Position numbers and translations under genes: made by a program. Shown piece by piece: positions 1 to 9,338 of a stretch of 64,000 nucleotides of DNA. A model generated the notes under the pieces. It made no database searches, was not told the origin of the DNA, and was given only the letters and a program-made list of their open reading frames with translations. Every line of letters begins with the position of its first letter. Within the stretch, counting starts at the first letter, position 1. The stretch is from positions 112,648 to 176,647 of the forward strand of contig CAYMUL010000004.1 in NCBI GenBank assembly GCA_964393605.1, read 5' to 3'. The DNA comes from CAYMUL01 sp964393605. GTDB lineage: Bacteria > Bacteroidota > Ignavibacteria > Ignavibacteriales > Ignavibacteriaceae.

Positions 1-765
1 TCACTCGGCGCACTAACTGCGGGCATTGCGCATGAAATAAAAAATCCTCTCAACTTTGTAAATAATTTTTCCAAACTCACAGGAAGTCTCGTTGAAGAAT
101 TGATGGATGAAATTAAAAAATATCAACAGGCGATTGATGCAAAAGATTATGAACTGATTGATGAAATTGCGGGAGATTTGATTCTCAACGTTACAAAGAT
201 AAATGAACACGGAAAGCGCGCCGACAGCATCGTAAAAGCAATGCTCGAACACTCCCGTGGCGATACCGGCGAATTGCAAAAAGTTTCTCTTAGTGATTTC
301 CTCGATGAGTTTGTGAACCTTGCTTATCATGGCATGAGAAGTCAAGATTCCACATTCAACGTCAAACTTGTGAAGAATTATGCGACTCCTTCACCGCAAA
401 TAAAAATAAATCCACAAGCGTTCAGCAGAGTAATTTTGAATATCTGCAACAACGCATTTTATGCAACAACGAAACGGTCAAAAAAAAGGGAAGCAAATTA
501 CGAACCGACATTTACCGCAACTTCCAAAGATGTTGGAAATGATGTTGAAATTTCTCTTCGAGATAATGGAACAGGAATCCCGCAATCAGTTGTAAATAAA
601 ATTTTCGAACCATTTTTCACGACAAAACCAACAGGCGAAGGCACGGGACTCGGCTTATCTCTGACTTATGATATTGTTACTAAAATGCACAACGGCACAC
701 TCATCGTGAACACTGAAGAAAATAGTTTCACCGAATTTTTAATCAAATTACCAAAAAATATTTGA
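1..765 (+). CDS. Sensor histidine kinase, C-terminal part (5' truncated by window edge)
   Basis: The reading frame is open from base 1, so the gene starts upstream of the window. The fragment opens with an H-box (AGIAHEIKNPLN, His at residue 11) that should be the autophosphorylated histidine. It ends with the GHKL ATPase boxes: an N-box with NNAFYATT, then DNGTGIP, then FEPFFTTKPTGEGTGLGLS. Only the dimerisation/phosphotransfer and catalytic ATPase domains are visible; any sensor part lies outside. The ATG at 100 is internal and not the start, because the H-box lies upstream of it in frame. The short spacing to the LysM/FecR gene (34 bp) suggests one transcript. Its partner regulator is not recognisable nearby. 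Confidence 0.9.
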   Translation, partial: SLGALTAGIAHEIKNPLNFVNNFSKLTGSLVEELMDEIKKYQQAIDAKDYELIDEIAGDLILNVTKINEHGKRADSIVKAMLEHSRGDTGELQKVSLSDFLDEFVNLAYHGMRSQDSTFNVKLVKNYATPSPQIKINPQAFSRVILNICNNAFYATTKRSKKREANYEPTFTATSKDVGNDVEISLRDNGTGIPQSVVNKIFEPFFTTKPTGEGTGLGLSLTYDIVTKMHNGTLIVNTEENSFTEFLIKLPKNI

Positions 766-799
766 CTATGATTTTTTTTGAGATAGTTATTATAAAAGT

Positions 800-3130
800 A
801 TGTTAAAGATTTTTTACAAAATAAATTTTTCGTTCCTGTTTATTATTCTTCTCTTTTTCGGAACGCAAACTTCTTTTTCGCAGAAAGAAGATGTGATTGT
901 TATAACCGTAAAAGAAGGACAGTCAATCCGCGATATCGCCCAAGAATATTTGAAAGACCCGAATTTGTGGGAAGAAATTTTAAAAGAAAATAAATTGAAT
1001 TCCCCCGCAGATGTTGTAGCCGGAATGAAACTCACAATTCCGGTCGGAAAGATTCTGAAAGCTAAAAAGAAATTGGACGAGGCATCAATTGCAATTCAAA
1101 GGGCAACTGATGCAGGCGCAAAACTTTTTGCTACGAAGACAATTGCAAACGCCATCACGCTTTACAATCAGTCAATCGATGAAAGAAAAAAAGGTAATTG
1201 GGAAAGTTCCTTTAACTTTGCTGTTCAATCTGAACAAATGGCAATTCAGGCTTTGAATGAAGCCAACTCGAATCGCACTACAACTGAAGATGCAAATCTT
1301 TCCTACAAAAAAGGAAACGTTGAAAGCAGACCTGCTAATGCAAACTCATGGAATGAGCTTAAACTTTATGACAAATTATTTGAGCAGGATAGAATCAGAA
1401 CTCTTTCAAATGCTTTTGCAGAAATAACATTTCAAGATATGAGCAAGATTCGGCTGAACGATAATAGTCAAGCAGTCATTCAGAAAACGCGCGTGGATTT
1501 ATTGAAGAATAAAAAGGAATCGAGCGTTACTCTTGAAAAAGGAGATGCGTATGCTCTGCTTCAAGGAAATCAGAAAAAGAAAAAATTTAATCTCGAAATT
1601 CCCGGTGTAAAAACAGATATCAACTCGAAAAATTTTTATGTAAAGAAAGATGAATCTTCATCGAAGATTGCAAACTACGATGGAGAGATAGCTGTTTCTT
1701 CAGGAGGAAAAACCGTCGTCGTTAAAGAGAATGAAGGTTCAACGATAGTCAAAGGTGGCAAACCAACCGATCCGAAACCATTGTTGAGTGCGCCGGGTTT
1801 GCAACTTCCGTTGAATGAAGCCACTATCTACAACTCCGTGCAATTCGTGTGGAGTAAAAACGATACTGCAAAAGCTTTTCGAATAAATGTTTCCGAAGAT
1901 CCTTCTTTCAAAAAAATTGTATTGAACAAAGTTATTACAGGCGCGAATGTGTTGAATTCTTCTGATTTGAATTCGGGAAAATATTATTGGCGGGTTGCAT
2001 CAATTGATAAGCAAGATTTGCCGGGGATTTTTTCGAGTAATTCTTTTTTCACTTTCATCATCGACAAAACCGCGCCGTATCTCGCTATTCTTCAACCCGA
2101 AGAAAACCAGATTATAACTGAATCGGAATTTGTTATCGCCGGAAAGAGTGAAAGCGAAGTATTACTTATAATTAATCAACAGGTTGTGAACGTTGGGAAA
2201 GATGGCTCATTCTCTCACAAAATTTCTTTAGTTGAAGGAGAGAATACAATTCAATTCAAAGCTGAAGATAAAGCAGGAAACATAAGCGAACTTTCGCGCA
2301 AAGTTAAATTTGTAGCAAATGACAAGATTGAAATTAACTTCGACGAAAACATTCCGAAGATGAATGACAAATTCATTAGCAATGGCACAACGCTTGTTCT
2401 TTCTGGAAAAACAAAATCAAATGCTTCAATTGTCTTCACGATTGAAGGAGAGAAAAATTCTTTCTCAACTTTCTCAAATGCGCAGGGAATTTTTTCAATC
2501 AATCTTCCCGTGAAAAATGAGGAGAGGAGTGTCGAAGTTTTAGTTACAACGAATGCCGGATATAAATTTTCTACACAGATTAAAATTATGTTGTACGATA
2601 AATTTCCGAACATTGTTATAACTGAAGAACCGCCCGCGTTCACTAAAAACGAAGCAGTTGTAATCAAAGGTAAATTGCAGAATGCTAAATCCGGTACGCT
2701 GAACGAAGTACCATTGCAAATGACCAATAATGAATTTGCTGTCTCTTTAAAATTAAATGAAGGTGCTAATGAAGTTTGGATTTATGCTGTGGATGAATTT
2801 AATAATGTTGCAAAAATATTTAGAAAGATTGTTCGCGATACTCAACCTCCTAAATTAATTTCGCAAAAGATTAACATGGGTGGAACGCAAGGGAATGAAA
2901 CATTTTCTTTAACTATCGCCGCAAGTGATGAATCATCTCTCAAAAATATTTGCCGCGTGAATGTTTTGATCGGTTCGGATATTCGTTCGTTTCAAGTCAA
3001 ACTGAATGACGTTACAAAAAATTACGAAGGAACTTTTAACGTTCAATTAAAAACCGGTGAAAAAGTTATTTTAAAATCAATTTTATTGGAAGATTATCTC
3101 GGCAACTATAAAGATTACCGATTAGAGTAG
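800..3130 (+). CDS. Secreted LysM and FecR domain protein with Ig-like repeats
   Basis: 776 aa with an N-terminal hydrophobic signal segment (about residues 8-27). Next comes a LysM domain (about 32-85, VKEGQSIRDIAQEYLKDP and a TIPVG end) expected to bind peptidoglycan. A helical stretch follows, then a FecR-like domain (about 190-320). The C-terminal half is beta-rich Ig-like modules, with repeated endings of the form GENTIQFKAEDKAGN and GANEVWIYAVDEFNN. LysM plus FecR architecture is common in exported proteins of this phylum and suggests a periplasmic or surface scaffold rather than a signalling anti-sigma factor, since no cytoplasmic anti-sigma part or TonB receptor is adjacent. It lies 34 bp after a kinase and 11 bp before the PKD gene, so probably co-transcribed. 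No T9SS sorting domain is seen. Confidence 0.82.
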   Translation: MLKIFYKINFSFLFIILLFFGTQTSFSQKEDVIVITVKEGQSIRDIAQEYLKDPNLWEEILKENKLNSPADVVAGMKLTIPVGKILKAKKKLDEASIAIQRATDAGAKLFATKTIANAITLYNQSIDERKKGNWESSFNFAVQSEQMAIQALNEANSNRTTTEDANLSYKKGNVESRPANANSWNELKLYDKLFEQDRIRTLSNAFAEITFQDMSKIRLNDNSQAVIQKTRVDLLKNKKESSVTLEKGDAYALLQGNQKKKKFNLEIPGVKTDINSKNFYVKKDESSSKIANYDGEIAVSSGGKTVVVKENEGSTIVKGGKPTDPKPLLSAPGLQLPLNEATIYNSVQFVWSKNDTAKAFRINVSEDPSFKKIVLNKVITGANVLNSSDLNSGKYYWRVASIDKQDLPGIFSSNSFFTFIIDKTAPYLAILQPEENQIITESEFVIAGKSESEVLLIINQQVVNVGKDGSFSHKISLVEGENTIQFKAEDKAGNISELSRKVKFVANDKIEINFDENIPKMNDKFISNGTTLVLSGKTKSNASIVFTIEGEKNSFSTFSNAQGIFSINLPVKNEERSVEVLVTTNAGYKFSTQIKIMLYDKFPNIVITEEPPAFTKNEAVVIKGKLQNAKSGTLNEVPLQMTNNEFAVSLKLNEGANEVWIYAVDEFNNVAKIFRKIVRDTQPPKLISQKINMGGTQGNETFSLTIAASDESSLKNICRVNVLIGSDIRSFQVKLNDVTKNYEGTFNVQLKTGEKVILKSILLEDYLGNYKDYRLE

Positions 3131-3141
3131 AAGGAATTTAT

Positions 3142-6100
3142 ATGAACAAAAAATTATTTTTAGTGATCTTAATTTTCACTGCAAATTTATTTTCACAACG
3201 ACAGTTACCTTTTGTAACCTACGGAAATCAGGCGGCAATTGGTGAAGGTGATGATGATTTCAGACAGATCTTTTTTTTCAAAGTTCCTTCCGATGAAAAG
3301 AAAAATTTATTTTTGAAAATATTTGATGCGGAATGTGGCGGTGCAAACGACAATAGTTACGGCGCATACGATACAAAAATAAGATATTCATTTTACGGCG
3401 GCACAGGCGTATTCACCTCCGAAACAATTCGTTCTTCCAATCCAACCGATGAAGACGTACGAAGAGGAAATTTGATTGCGCAAGTTGAAATTGGCGATGA
3501 ACCGCAATATGATAACGATTGGTACATCCTCTCCAAGTTCAATATTGATGCGGGTGAAAGCAGTGAAGGATATTCTTACTTTAAGCTTATTGTTGAAGGC
3601 ATCAGCGGAAACGATGCGAATGTGTTCGAACTATTCCTAAGCACTTCCGAGTATAGAAATTATGCACCGCAAGGATCGGAGATTTTTGCATATAGTCCAA
3701 CAATTCGTCTCCCTCAAAATATTAAGGAAGCAGAAATCAGATTTCATGTACCAAAAAATGCGGGAAGATTATCTGCTCGAAATTTTGATCTTGAAGGAGG
3801 CGCGATAAAATTTGAAACGGCATTCCGCTCCGATATAAAATTGACTTCTTCGGGGAGAGGAATTTGGGCGAACGATTTTGTTGACTTAGAATTTTATGAA
3901 ACCGGTCGCGACGCCGCTATTATCTTTGGACAGGGCGGTGAAAAACCAAACGACGCTTCATTCTACTTGCTCGATGAAAATGCTAACTCAATTCCGATTC
4001 AACTCCCAATTAAAGAAAAAATGTTGAACACCCGACCAAATATCGTGTATGAATTTAGTCCTCTTTCAGATTGCAACTCAATTGTTTTCGATGCAAAAGG
4101 TTCTAACGATAAAGATGGAAACGATCTAAGTTACGAATGGTTCTTCGGCGATGGAAGTTCAGCAAAAGGAATTCGCGCTGCTCACAGTTATTCCGAACAA
4201 AAAACAAATTCGATTTTACTATTGGTTACAGATAACTCCGGCGCAGTTGCGAACGGTTCTTTCAAAAAATTTGACGCAATCGTTAATCGCTCGCCGATTG
4301 CGAATGCAGGAACGGATATCATCTCTTCACCACAGGCAATTATAAAGTTTGATGCTTCTGCTTCAACCGACAGCGACGGAAAAATTGTAAAATACATTTG
4401 GGATCTCGGCGACGGAAAAATCAAAGAAGGAAAAATCATCGAACATGCTTATGCAGTTCCGAACAGATACAAAGTTAAATTGCGCGTCGAAGACGATTCA
4501 TACTCCCCTTGCAATTATGCTCTCGATGAAGTAGCAGTTTGGATTAATCAATCTCCAATTTCCGAAGCTGGAATCGATCAATCAGTTTCCGTCAATCAAA
4601 AAGTTTCTTTCGATGGCAACGGAAGTATTGATGTTGATGGTAAAATTGTGAACTACTTTTGGAACTTCGGCGATGGCGCAACAGCAGAAGGAGTTAAAGT
4701 TGAAAAAGTTTTTACTTCTGCTGGAAAATACACTGTCTCTCTCAAAGTTACAGATGATGCACAAACAGCGAACAGTTCTCACACTGATTTATTGGTGATT
4801 TATGTGAATGACCCCCCTGTTGCGAATGCGGGAAAAGATATTACAATTGCCGTCAATGAAGTTGTTTATCTCGATGCAAGTTTGTCTCGCGATAACGATG
4901 GAAAAATTATTTTGTATCAATGGGATTTAGGCGACGGACAAAAAGCCGAAGGAATTAATGTTGCTCATAAATATTCTCAACCCGGGAATTATAAAGTTAC
5001 GCTTACGGTAAAAGATAATTCAGGAACAAATTCCGATTTGCACACCGATGAAATGGTTGTTACTGTAAATGCGAAACCCGTTGCAGTTGCAGGCAAAGAT
5101 CAAGTTGTTACACAGAGTGATTTGAAATTCGACGGCACAAATTCGAAGGATGAAGATGGTAGCGTTACTCAATACACTTGGGATTTTGGTGATGGAAATA
5201 AAAGCAATGATCCAAATCCTGCTCACTATTACACAGAACCCGGAGTGTACAAAGTCAAACTTCGCGTCAACGACAATACTCAAACGGAAAATAGTTTTGC
5301 CGAAGATGAATTCATTGTTGTTGTAAATGAAAAACCAAGTGGTGATGCCGGTCCCGATATTAAAGGTTCGCCCGGTCAACAATTATTATTCGATGCCTCT
5401 TTCTCTTTTGACCCGGACGGAAGTATCGAAGAATATTTGTGGGAATTCAGCGACGGGAAAAATTTCAACACAAAAATTGTAACGCGAGATTTTGAACGCC
5501 CCGGAATTTATACTGCGCGGTTAACAGTTCGAGATAATACTCAACAAGAATTCGCAATCGATTTTGATGAATGTATTATTACAATTAACAATCAACCCGT
5601 GGCACGCGCCGGTGCGGATAAATTAGCCGCCCCCGACGACATGATTACTTTTGATGCTTCCGCTTCTTTCGATCATGATGGAAAAATTGAAAAATATTTA
5701 TGGCGTTTTTCCGATGATCTTTTTACTTCAAACACTTCTACTACTAAAAGAAGTTTTGATCAACCCGGCATCTACTTCGCTTATCTTACGATTACCGATA
5801 ACAGCGGCACACAAAATTCTTTAGCAATGGATACAGTGCTGATTCGAATAAATGCGTTGCCGATCTCCCGTGCGGGGAATAATGTTACTACATGCGAATT
5901 GTCAATCAGTTTTGACGGCTCACGTTCTGCTGATCCCGACGGTAATCCATTAATCTACAAATGGAATTTTGGCGACGGAAAAGAAGTGATTGGCGGTGCA
6001 ACTATTGTTCATCAATACGCCAAAGGTGGAACTTATCCTGTAATTCTCACTGTCGATGACGGACTCAATCTAAAAAATTCTTCGCACGTTTCTTCTTTAT

Positions 6101-7962
6101 CTGTAACAATCAACGAACCGCCGAAAGCAGAGTGCGGTGAAGATGAAACCGTTTGCGCCGGAGAAGTTGTTAGCTTTAATGCCGGAAAATCTTTTGACCC
6201 CGAAGGTGGTTTGCTAAAATACTCGTGGGATTTTGGAGATGGCACGACTGCCGAAGGAATTAATCCAACAAAAATTTATAAGAACGGCGGCGCATATCAA
6301 GTTGTACTCAAAGTTGAAGATGATTCGGGACTCCCTTGCAACCTCGATACTGACTCCAAAGTTCTTGTGGTTACAGAATCCCCTGTTGCTTTTGCCGGAG
6401 AAGATGTAAAAGTTTGTGCTAACACAGTCGTCAAATTTGATGGCTCGAAATCTCGTGATTACGACGGTGTTGTCAATAATTATTTTTGGGATTTCGGCGA
6501 TGGCACCAGCGGCGGAGGCGCTACACCTACTCACGCTTTCGATGCACCTGGAATTTATCGAGTTACACTAACCATTACCGGCGATGTTCGTGGAGATTGC
6601 GATAACACTGACAGTGATGAATTAATTGTTACAGTGTACGAAGCGCCTGTTGCAGATTTTTCCGCTCCTGAAATTTTTCCCGTTGATCAACCGGTTAATT
6701 TTGATGCTACAAAATCACTCGGAGGCGGCGCGGATATTATTTCGTACTCGTGGGATTTCAATGACGGCACAACCGGTGAAGGAAAAGAAGTTCAACATAC
6801 TTTCAAAAAATTTGGAAATTATTTTATAAAGTTAAACGTGAAAACTAATTCGCAATCTGACTGCAATGAAACATCAATTCAAAAATTGATTGTGATAAAC
6901 GATCCGCCGAAAGCAGTTGCAAAAACTCAATTAGTTACAGGCAAAAATGAAGTCATTGTGTTCGATGGTACTTCTTCTTCCGATGCAGATGGTTCAATCA
7001 TTTCATATAAATGGGATTTCGGCGATGGAAATTTTGGTGAAGGTCCGATTGTTCGATACAAATATTCCAATAGTGGTAATTTTGACGCATCTTTGACCGT
7101 GACTGACAATACAACTTTGAACAACAATTCTTCGACAATAAAAATTGGAGTAGTTGTGAATGAAAACCCCGTTCCGGTTATCAATGCGGTTAAATCTGCA
7201 TGCGTAAATGAAGTTGTAAAGTTTGATGGAACCGCTTCGAAAACGTCCGGAGGTGAAATCAAAAATTATGCTTGGGATTTTGGCGACGGAAGCAAAGGCA
7301 GCGGTGCAGTCATCGAACATCCTTTCAGAAATGCCGGAGTGTACAATGTTACTCTTGTTGTAGATGATGGTTTAAATCTTGGCACAAGTTTGAGCGAAAC
7401 TTCTTTTCAAATAAAAGTTAATACTTTGCCGGTTGTCAAAGCAGGCAAAGATGTAGTGAGTTGTATTCACACAGAAATTACATTCGATGCCGGATTATCG
7501 TTCGATCCCGATGGCGATGAATTATTTTTCAAATGGAATTTTGGCGATGGAAATTCTCTCGAAGGTAAAGAAGTAAAATACCAATATTCTAAAACCGGAA
7601 ATTACGAGGCAGTAGTAACCGCCGATGACCGCTTCAATACTGATTGTTCAATGAATAATGATAAAGTGAATGTGCTAATCAATTCCTCTCCCACAGCAAA
7701 AATAAAACCGGTGGAAAAAGTTTTTGTTGGCGGGGCGCATGACGATGTTTTATTCGACGGAACACTTTCTTCAGATCCCGATAATGATCCGTTAATTTAT
7801 ACATGGGATTTTGGAGACGGCGAAACGGCGTTTGGTGCCAAAGTTTTTCATGCTTTCAAACAACCGGGAAAGTACGTTGTTCATCTTACGGTTACGGATG
7901 ACAAAAACACGCACTGCAGTCTTCACACGACAAGTATCGAGATAATCGCTCAAGCGAGATAA
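3142..7962 (+). CDS. Giant secreted protein with about 15 PKD repeats
   Basis: 1606 aa with a signal peptide (KKLFLVILIFTANLFSQ). The first about 290 residues are a non-PKD N-terminal region. From about residue 300 to the end I count 15 PKD-like repeats by their WDFGDG-type core: WFFGDG, WDLGDG, WNFGDG, WEFSDG, WDFNDG and others, plus one degenerate WRFSDD. They are spaced about 85-90 residues apart, and many linkers end in NxxPxAxAG. PKD domains are extracellular beta-sandwich spacers in adhesins and surface layers. The protein ends with the last repeat (IEIIAQAR). I see no T9SS sorting domain, LPXTG or anchor, so its export and attachment route is unclear. It is preceded by a LysM/FecR protein 11 bp upstream, which could be a cell-wall partner (inference). 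Confidence 0.9.
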   Translation: MNKKLFLVILIFTANLFSQRQLPFVTYGNQAAIGEGDDDFRQIFFFKVPSDEKKNLFLKIFDAECGGANDNSYGAYDTKIRYSFYGGTGVFTSETIRSSNPTDEDVRRGNLIAQVEIGDEPQYDNDWYILSKFNIDAGESSEGYSYFKLIVEGISGNDANVFELFLSTSEYRNYAPQGSEIFAYSPTIRLPQNIKEAEIRFHVPKNAGRLSARNFDLEGGAIKFETAFRSDIKLTSSGRGIWANDFVDLEFYETGRDAAIIFGQGGEKPNDASFYLLDENANSIPIQLPIKEKMLNTRPNIVYEFSPLSDCNSIVFDAKGSNDKDGNDLSYEWFFGDGSSAKGIRAAHSYSEQKTNSILLLVTDNSGAVANGSFKKFDAIVNRSPIANAGTDIISSPQAIIKFDASASTDSDGKIVKYIWDLGDGKIKEGKIIEHAYAVPNRYKVKLRVEDDSYSPCNYALDEVAVWINQSPISEAGIDQSVSVNQKVSFDGNGSIDVDGKIVNYFWNFGDGATAEGVKVEKVFTSAGKYTVSLKVTDDAQTANSSHTDLLVIYVNDPPVANAGKDITIAVNEVVYLDASLSRDNDGKIILYQWDLGDGQKAEGINVAHKYSQPGNYKVTLTVKDNSGTNSDLHTDEMVVTVNAKPVAVAGKDQVVTQSDLKFDGTNSKDEDGSVTQYTWDFGDGNKSNDPNPAHYYTEPGVYKVKLRVNDNTQTENSFAEDEFIVVVNEKPSGDAGPDIKGSPGQQLLFDASFSFDPDGSIEEYLWEFSDGKNFNTKIVTRDFERPGIYTARLTVRDNTQQEFAIDFDECIITINNQPVARAGADKLAAPDDMITFDASASFDHDGKIEKYLWRFSDDLFTSNTSTTKRSFDQPGIYFAYLTITDNSGTQNSLAMDTVLIRINALPISRAGNNVTTCELSISFDGSRSADPDGNPLIYKWNFGDGKEVIGGATIVHQYAKGGTYPVILTVDDGLNLKNSSHVSSLSVTINEPPKAECGEDETVCAGEVVSFNAGKSFDPEGGLLKYSWDFGDGTTAEGINPTKIYKNGGAYQVVLKVEDDSGLPCNLDTDSKVLVVTESPVAFAGEDVKVCANTVVKFDGSKSRDYDGVVNNYFWDFGDGTSGGGATPTHAFDAPGIYRVTLTITGDVRGDCDNTDSDELIVTVYEAPVADFSAPEIFPVDQPVNFDATKSLGGGADIISYSWDFNDGTTGEGKEVQHTFKKFGNYFIKLNVKTNSQSDCNETSIQKLIVINDPPKAVAKTQLVTGKNEVIVFDGTSSSDADGSIISYKWDFGDGNFGEGPIVRYKYSNSGNFDASLTVTDNTTLNNNSSTIKIGVVVNENPVPVINAVKSACVNEVVKFDGTASKTSGGEIKNYAWDFGDGSKGSGAVIEHPFRNAGVYNVTLVVDDGLNLGTSLSETSFQIKVNTLPVVKAGKDVVSCIHTEITFDAGLSFDPDGDELFFKWNFGDGNSLEGKEVKYQYSKTGNYEAVVTADDRFNTDCSMNNDKVNVLINSSPTAKIKPVEKVFVGGAHDDVLFDGTLSSDPDNDPLIYTWDFGDGETAFGAKVFHAFKQPGKYVVHLTVTDDKNTHCSLHTTSIEIIAQAR

Positions 7963-7965
7963 TTT

Positions 7966-8034
7966 TTTTGTGTCATATTTTTCTGTCGAAGTTTTTTGAA
8001 AAAAATATCTTTGTCGGAATTTTATGACACAAAA
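7966..8034. repeat. 12-bp perfect inverted repeat around a 45-nt loop
   Basis: Arms TTTTGTGTCATA (7966-7977) and TATGACACAAAA (8023-8034) are exact reverse complements and sit directly after the PKD gene stop codon. The loop is AT-rich and contains its own T and A tracts. It could act as a bidirectional terminator or a regulator site ahead of the heat-shock genes. It is not a classical short-loop intrinsic terminator. Confidence 0.5.
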
Positions 8035-8100
8035 TATTTTTTGCCGCCGCTTCTTAAATAACATTCTTATAAAAAATTAGAAATCTCCACAAATAATTTC

Positions 8101-8116
8101 TGGCACGATTGTTTAT
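8101..8116 (+). promoter_or_regulatory. Possible degenerate sigma-54 (-24/-12) promoter for the hsp20 pair
   Basis: TGGCACG at 8101-8107 matches the -24 half of the sigma-54 consensus. The -12 position, where TTGC is expected, reads TTTA, so the key GC dinucleotide is missing. It sits 40 bp before the first small heat-shock gene. Proposed only because of the perfect -24 half and its placement. Confidence 0.28.
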
Positions 8117-8155
8117 ACATTAATCTCAAAAATTAATTTTCAACAAGGAGAAAAA

Positions 8156-8545
8156 ATGTATAACGTAGAAATAAAAAATAACGGCGAACATTCTGTTCAA
8201 GAAAATCAACAAGAAACTTACAAAAAGTATGTTACGCCGATAACCGACATCTTTGAACATCCCGAAAATTTTACGATTGCGTTGCAAGTACCGGGGATCG
8301 AAAAAGAAAATCTCAAAATCAAAATTGAAAACAACACTTTGACAATCAAAGGTGAAACACAACCAATTGCAGACGATGCAAAAGCAATTATGCGCGAGAG
8401 TTGTGCAACAAATTATTTCAGAAAATTCTCTCTTTCGAATACTGTTGATGTTGAGAATATCAAAGCCGAATTGAAAAATGGAATTCTCACACTGACGCTG
8501 CCGAAAAGAGAAGAAGCAAAACCAAGAACAATAAACATTAATTAA
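8156..8545 (+). CDS. Small heat-shock protein, Hsp20/alpha-crystallin family
   Basis: 129 aa with a short N-terminal arm and an alpha-crystallin domain from about residue 25. The signatures are FTIALQVPGIEKENLKIKIE, then the closing NGILTLTLPKREEAKPRTI with the C-terminal I-x-I (INI). sHsps are ATP-independent holdases that bind unfolding proteins in the cytoplasm. The start has a good ribosome binding site (AAGGAG, 7 bp upstream). It is followed 12 bp later by a second, diverged sHsp, so the two are co-transcribed and may form hetero-oligomers. Confidence 0.93.
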   Translation: MYNVEIKNNGEHSVQENQQETYKKYVTPITDIFEHPENFTIALQVPGIEKENLKIKIENNTLTIKGETQPIADDAKAIMRESCATNYFRKFSLSNTVDVENIKAELKNGILTLTLPKREEAKPRTININ

Positions 8546-8557
8546 AAGGAGGATATC

Positions 8558-9010
8558 ATGCCTTTAATTAAATGGAACCCCGAAAGGGACCTGATGAGAC
8601 TCGATAGAGAGTTCTCTCGCTTATTTGATTTCTTTACGAATCGTTTCGATACCCGTGATGATCGCGAATATGAAAATGCTGTTTGGTATCCCTTCACCGA
8701 TATTGTGGAAGATGATAATCAATACACATTAAAACTTGAACTTCCCGGCATCAAAAAAGGTGATGTAAAAATATCTTATAACAACGGTGCATTAACCGTT
8801 AGCGGCGAAAGAAAAGAAGAGAAAGAAGAAACGAATAAAAAATATCATCGCATCGAACGTGCATATGGTAACTACTATCGTTCTTTCACTCTTCCTTCAA
8901 AAATTAAAGAAGATAAAATTTCTGCCGAATTTAGCGACGGAATTTTGACAATCGAAGTTCCGAAAGCTGAAGAAGCTAAACCGCGCGAGATCGAAATTAA
9001 CGTGAAGTAA
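8558..9010 (+). CDS. Small heat-shock protein, Hsp20/alpha-crystallin family
   Basis: 150 aa. It has the N-terminal region typical of bacterial class A sHsps (MPLIKWNPERDLMRLDREFSRLFD) followed by an alpha-crystallin domain: YTLKLELPGIKKGDVKISYN, YGNYYRSFTLP and FSDGILTIEVPK. The C-terminal tail EIEINVK contains an I-x-I motif used in oligomer assembly. An AGGAGG-type ribosome binding site (AAAAGGAGGATATC) precedes the ATG. It is longer and more canonical than the first sHsp. A weak hairpin with a T-tract follows at 9036-9091. Confidence 0.95.
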   Translation: MPLIKWNPERDLMRLDREFSRLFDFFTNRFDTRDDREYENAVWYPFTDIVEDDNQYTLKLELPGIKKGDVKISYNNGALTVSGERKEEKEETNKKYHRIERAYGNYYRSFTLPSKIKEDKISAEFSDGILTIEVPKAEEAKPREIEINVK

Positions 9011-9035
9011 ATCTTATAGGTTAGTAGCAAGACCA

Positions 9036-9091
9036 TGCCCGCTTGTTGGAAATCAAAATGAAATCAAAACTTGCGGGCAGTTATTTTTTTT
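9036..9091 (+). terminator. Possible intrinsic terminator after the hsp20 operon
   Basis: TGCCCGC (9036-9042) pairs with GCGGGCA (9073-9079), followed by TTATTTTTTTT. The stem is only 7 bp and the loop about 30 nt, so it is a moderate candidate. Confidence 0.45.
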
Positions 9092-9133
9092 ATAATTTAT
9101 AGTAACTATTTCAAAAAAATATTTGAGAGAAAA

Positions 9134-9334
9134 ATGAAAGAAGAAATTAAGATTGAAGGAATGTCGTGCATGCATTGCGTTGGCGCGGTTGAAAAAGAAT
9201 TGAAAAAAATTTCCGGTTTGATTGTTGAAAAAGTTGAGATTGGCAAAGCCGTAGTTCGAAATGATTCCGGTGAATTGAACCATGAAGAAATTTTTTCTGC
9301 GATAAAAGAAGCCGGGTACAATCCCGTTTCATAA
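9134..9334 (+). CDS. copZ: CopZ-like copper chaperone (single heavy-metal-associated domain)
   Basis: 66 aa, one HMA fold with the metal site GMSCMHC near the N-terminus (MKEEIKIEGMSCMHCVGAVE) and the usual end EAGYNP. The two cysteines bind Cu(I), which the chaperone passes to the P-type ATPase encoded 4 bp downstream. I start it at the ATG at 9134, preceded by GAGAGA. An upstream in-frame start at 9071 would add 21 hydrophobic residues that fit no HMA protein and would lie inside the terminator-like hairpin. The second residue of the CxxC spacer is His instead of the more common Ala or Gly. Confidence 0.9.
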   Translation: MKEEIKIEGMSCMHCVGAVEKELKKISGLIVEKVEIGKAVVRNDSGELNHEEIFSAIKEAGYNPVS

Positions 9335-9338
9335 TGCG

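Noticed and set aside
9071..9133. 21-residue extension of the copper chaperone
   Set aside because: Hydrophobic, lies in a terminator-like hairpin, and no ribosome binding site; ATG at 9134 fits the family.
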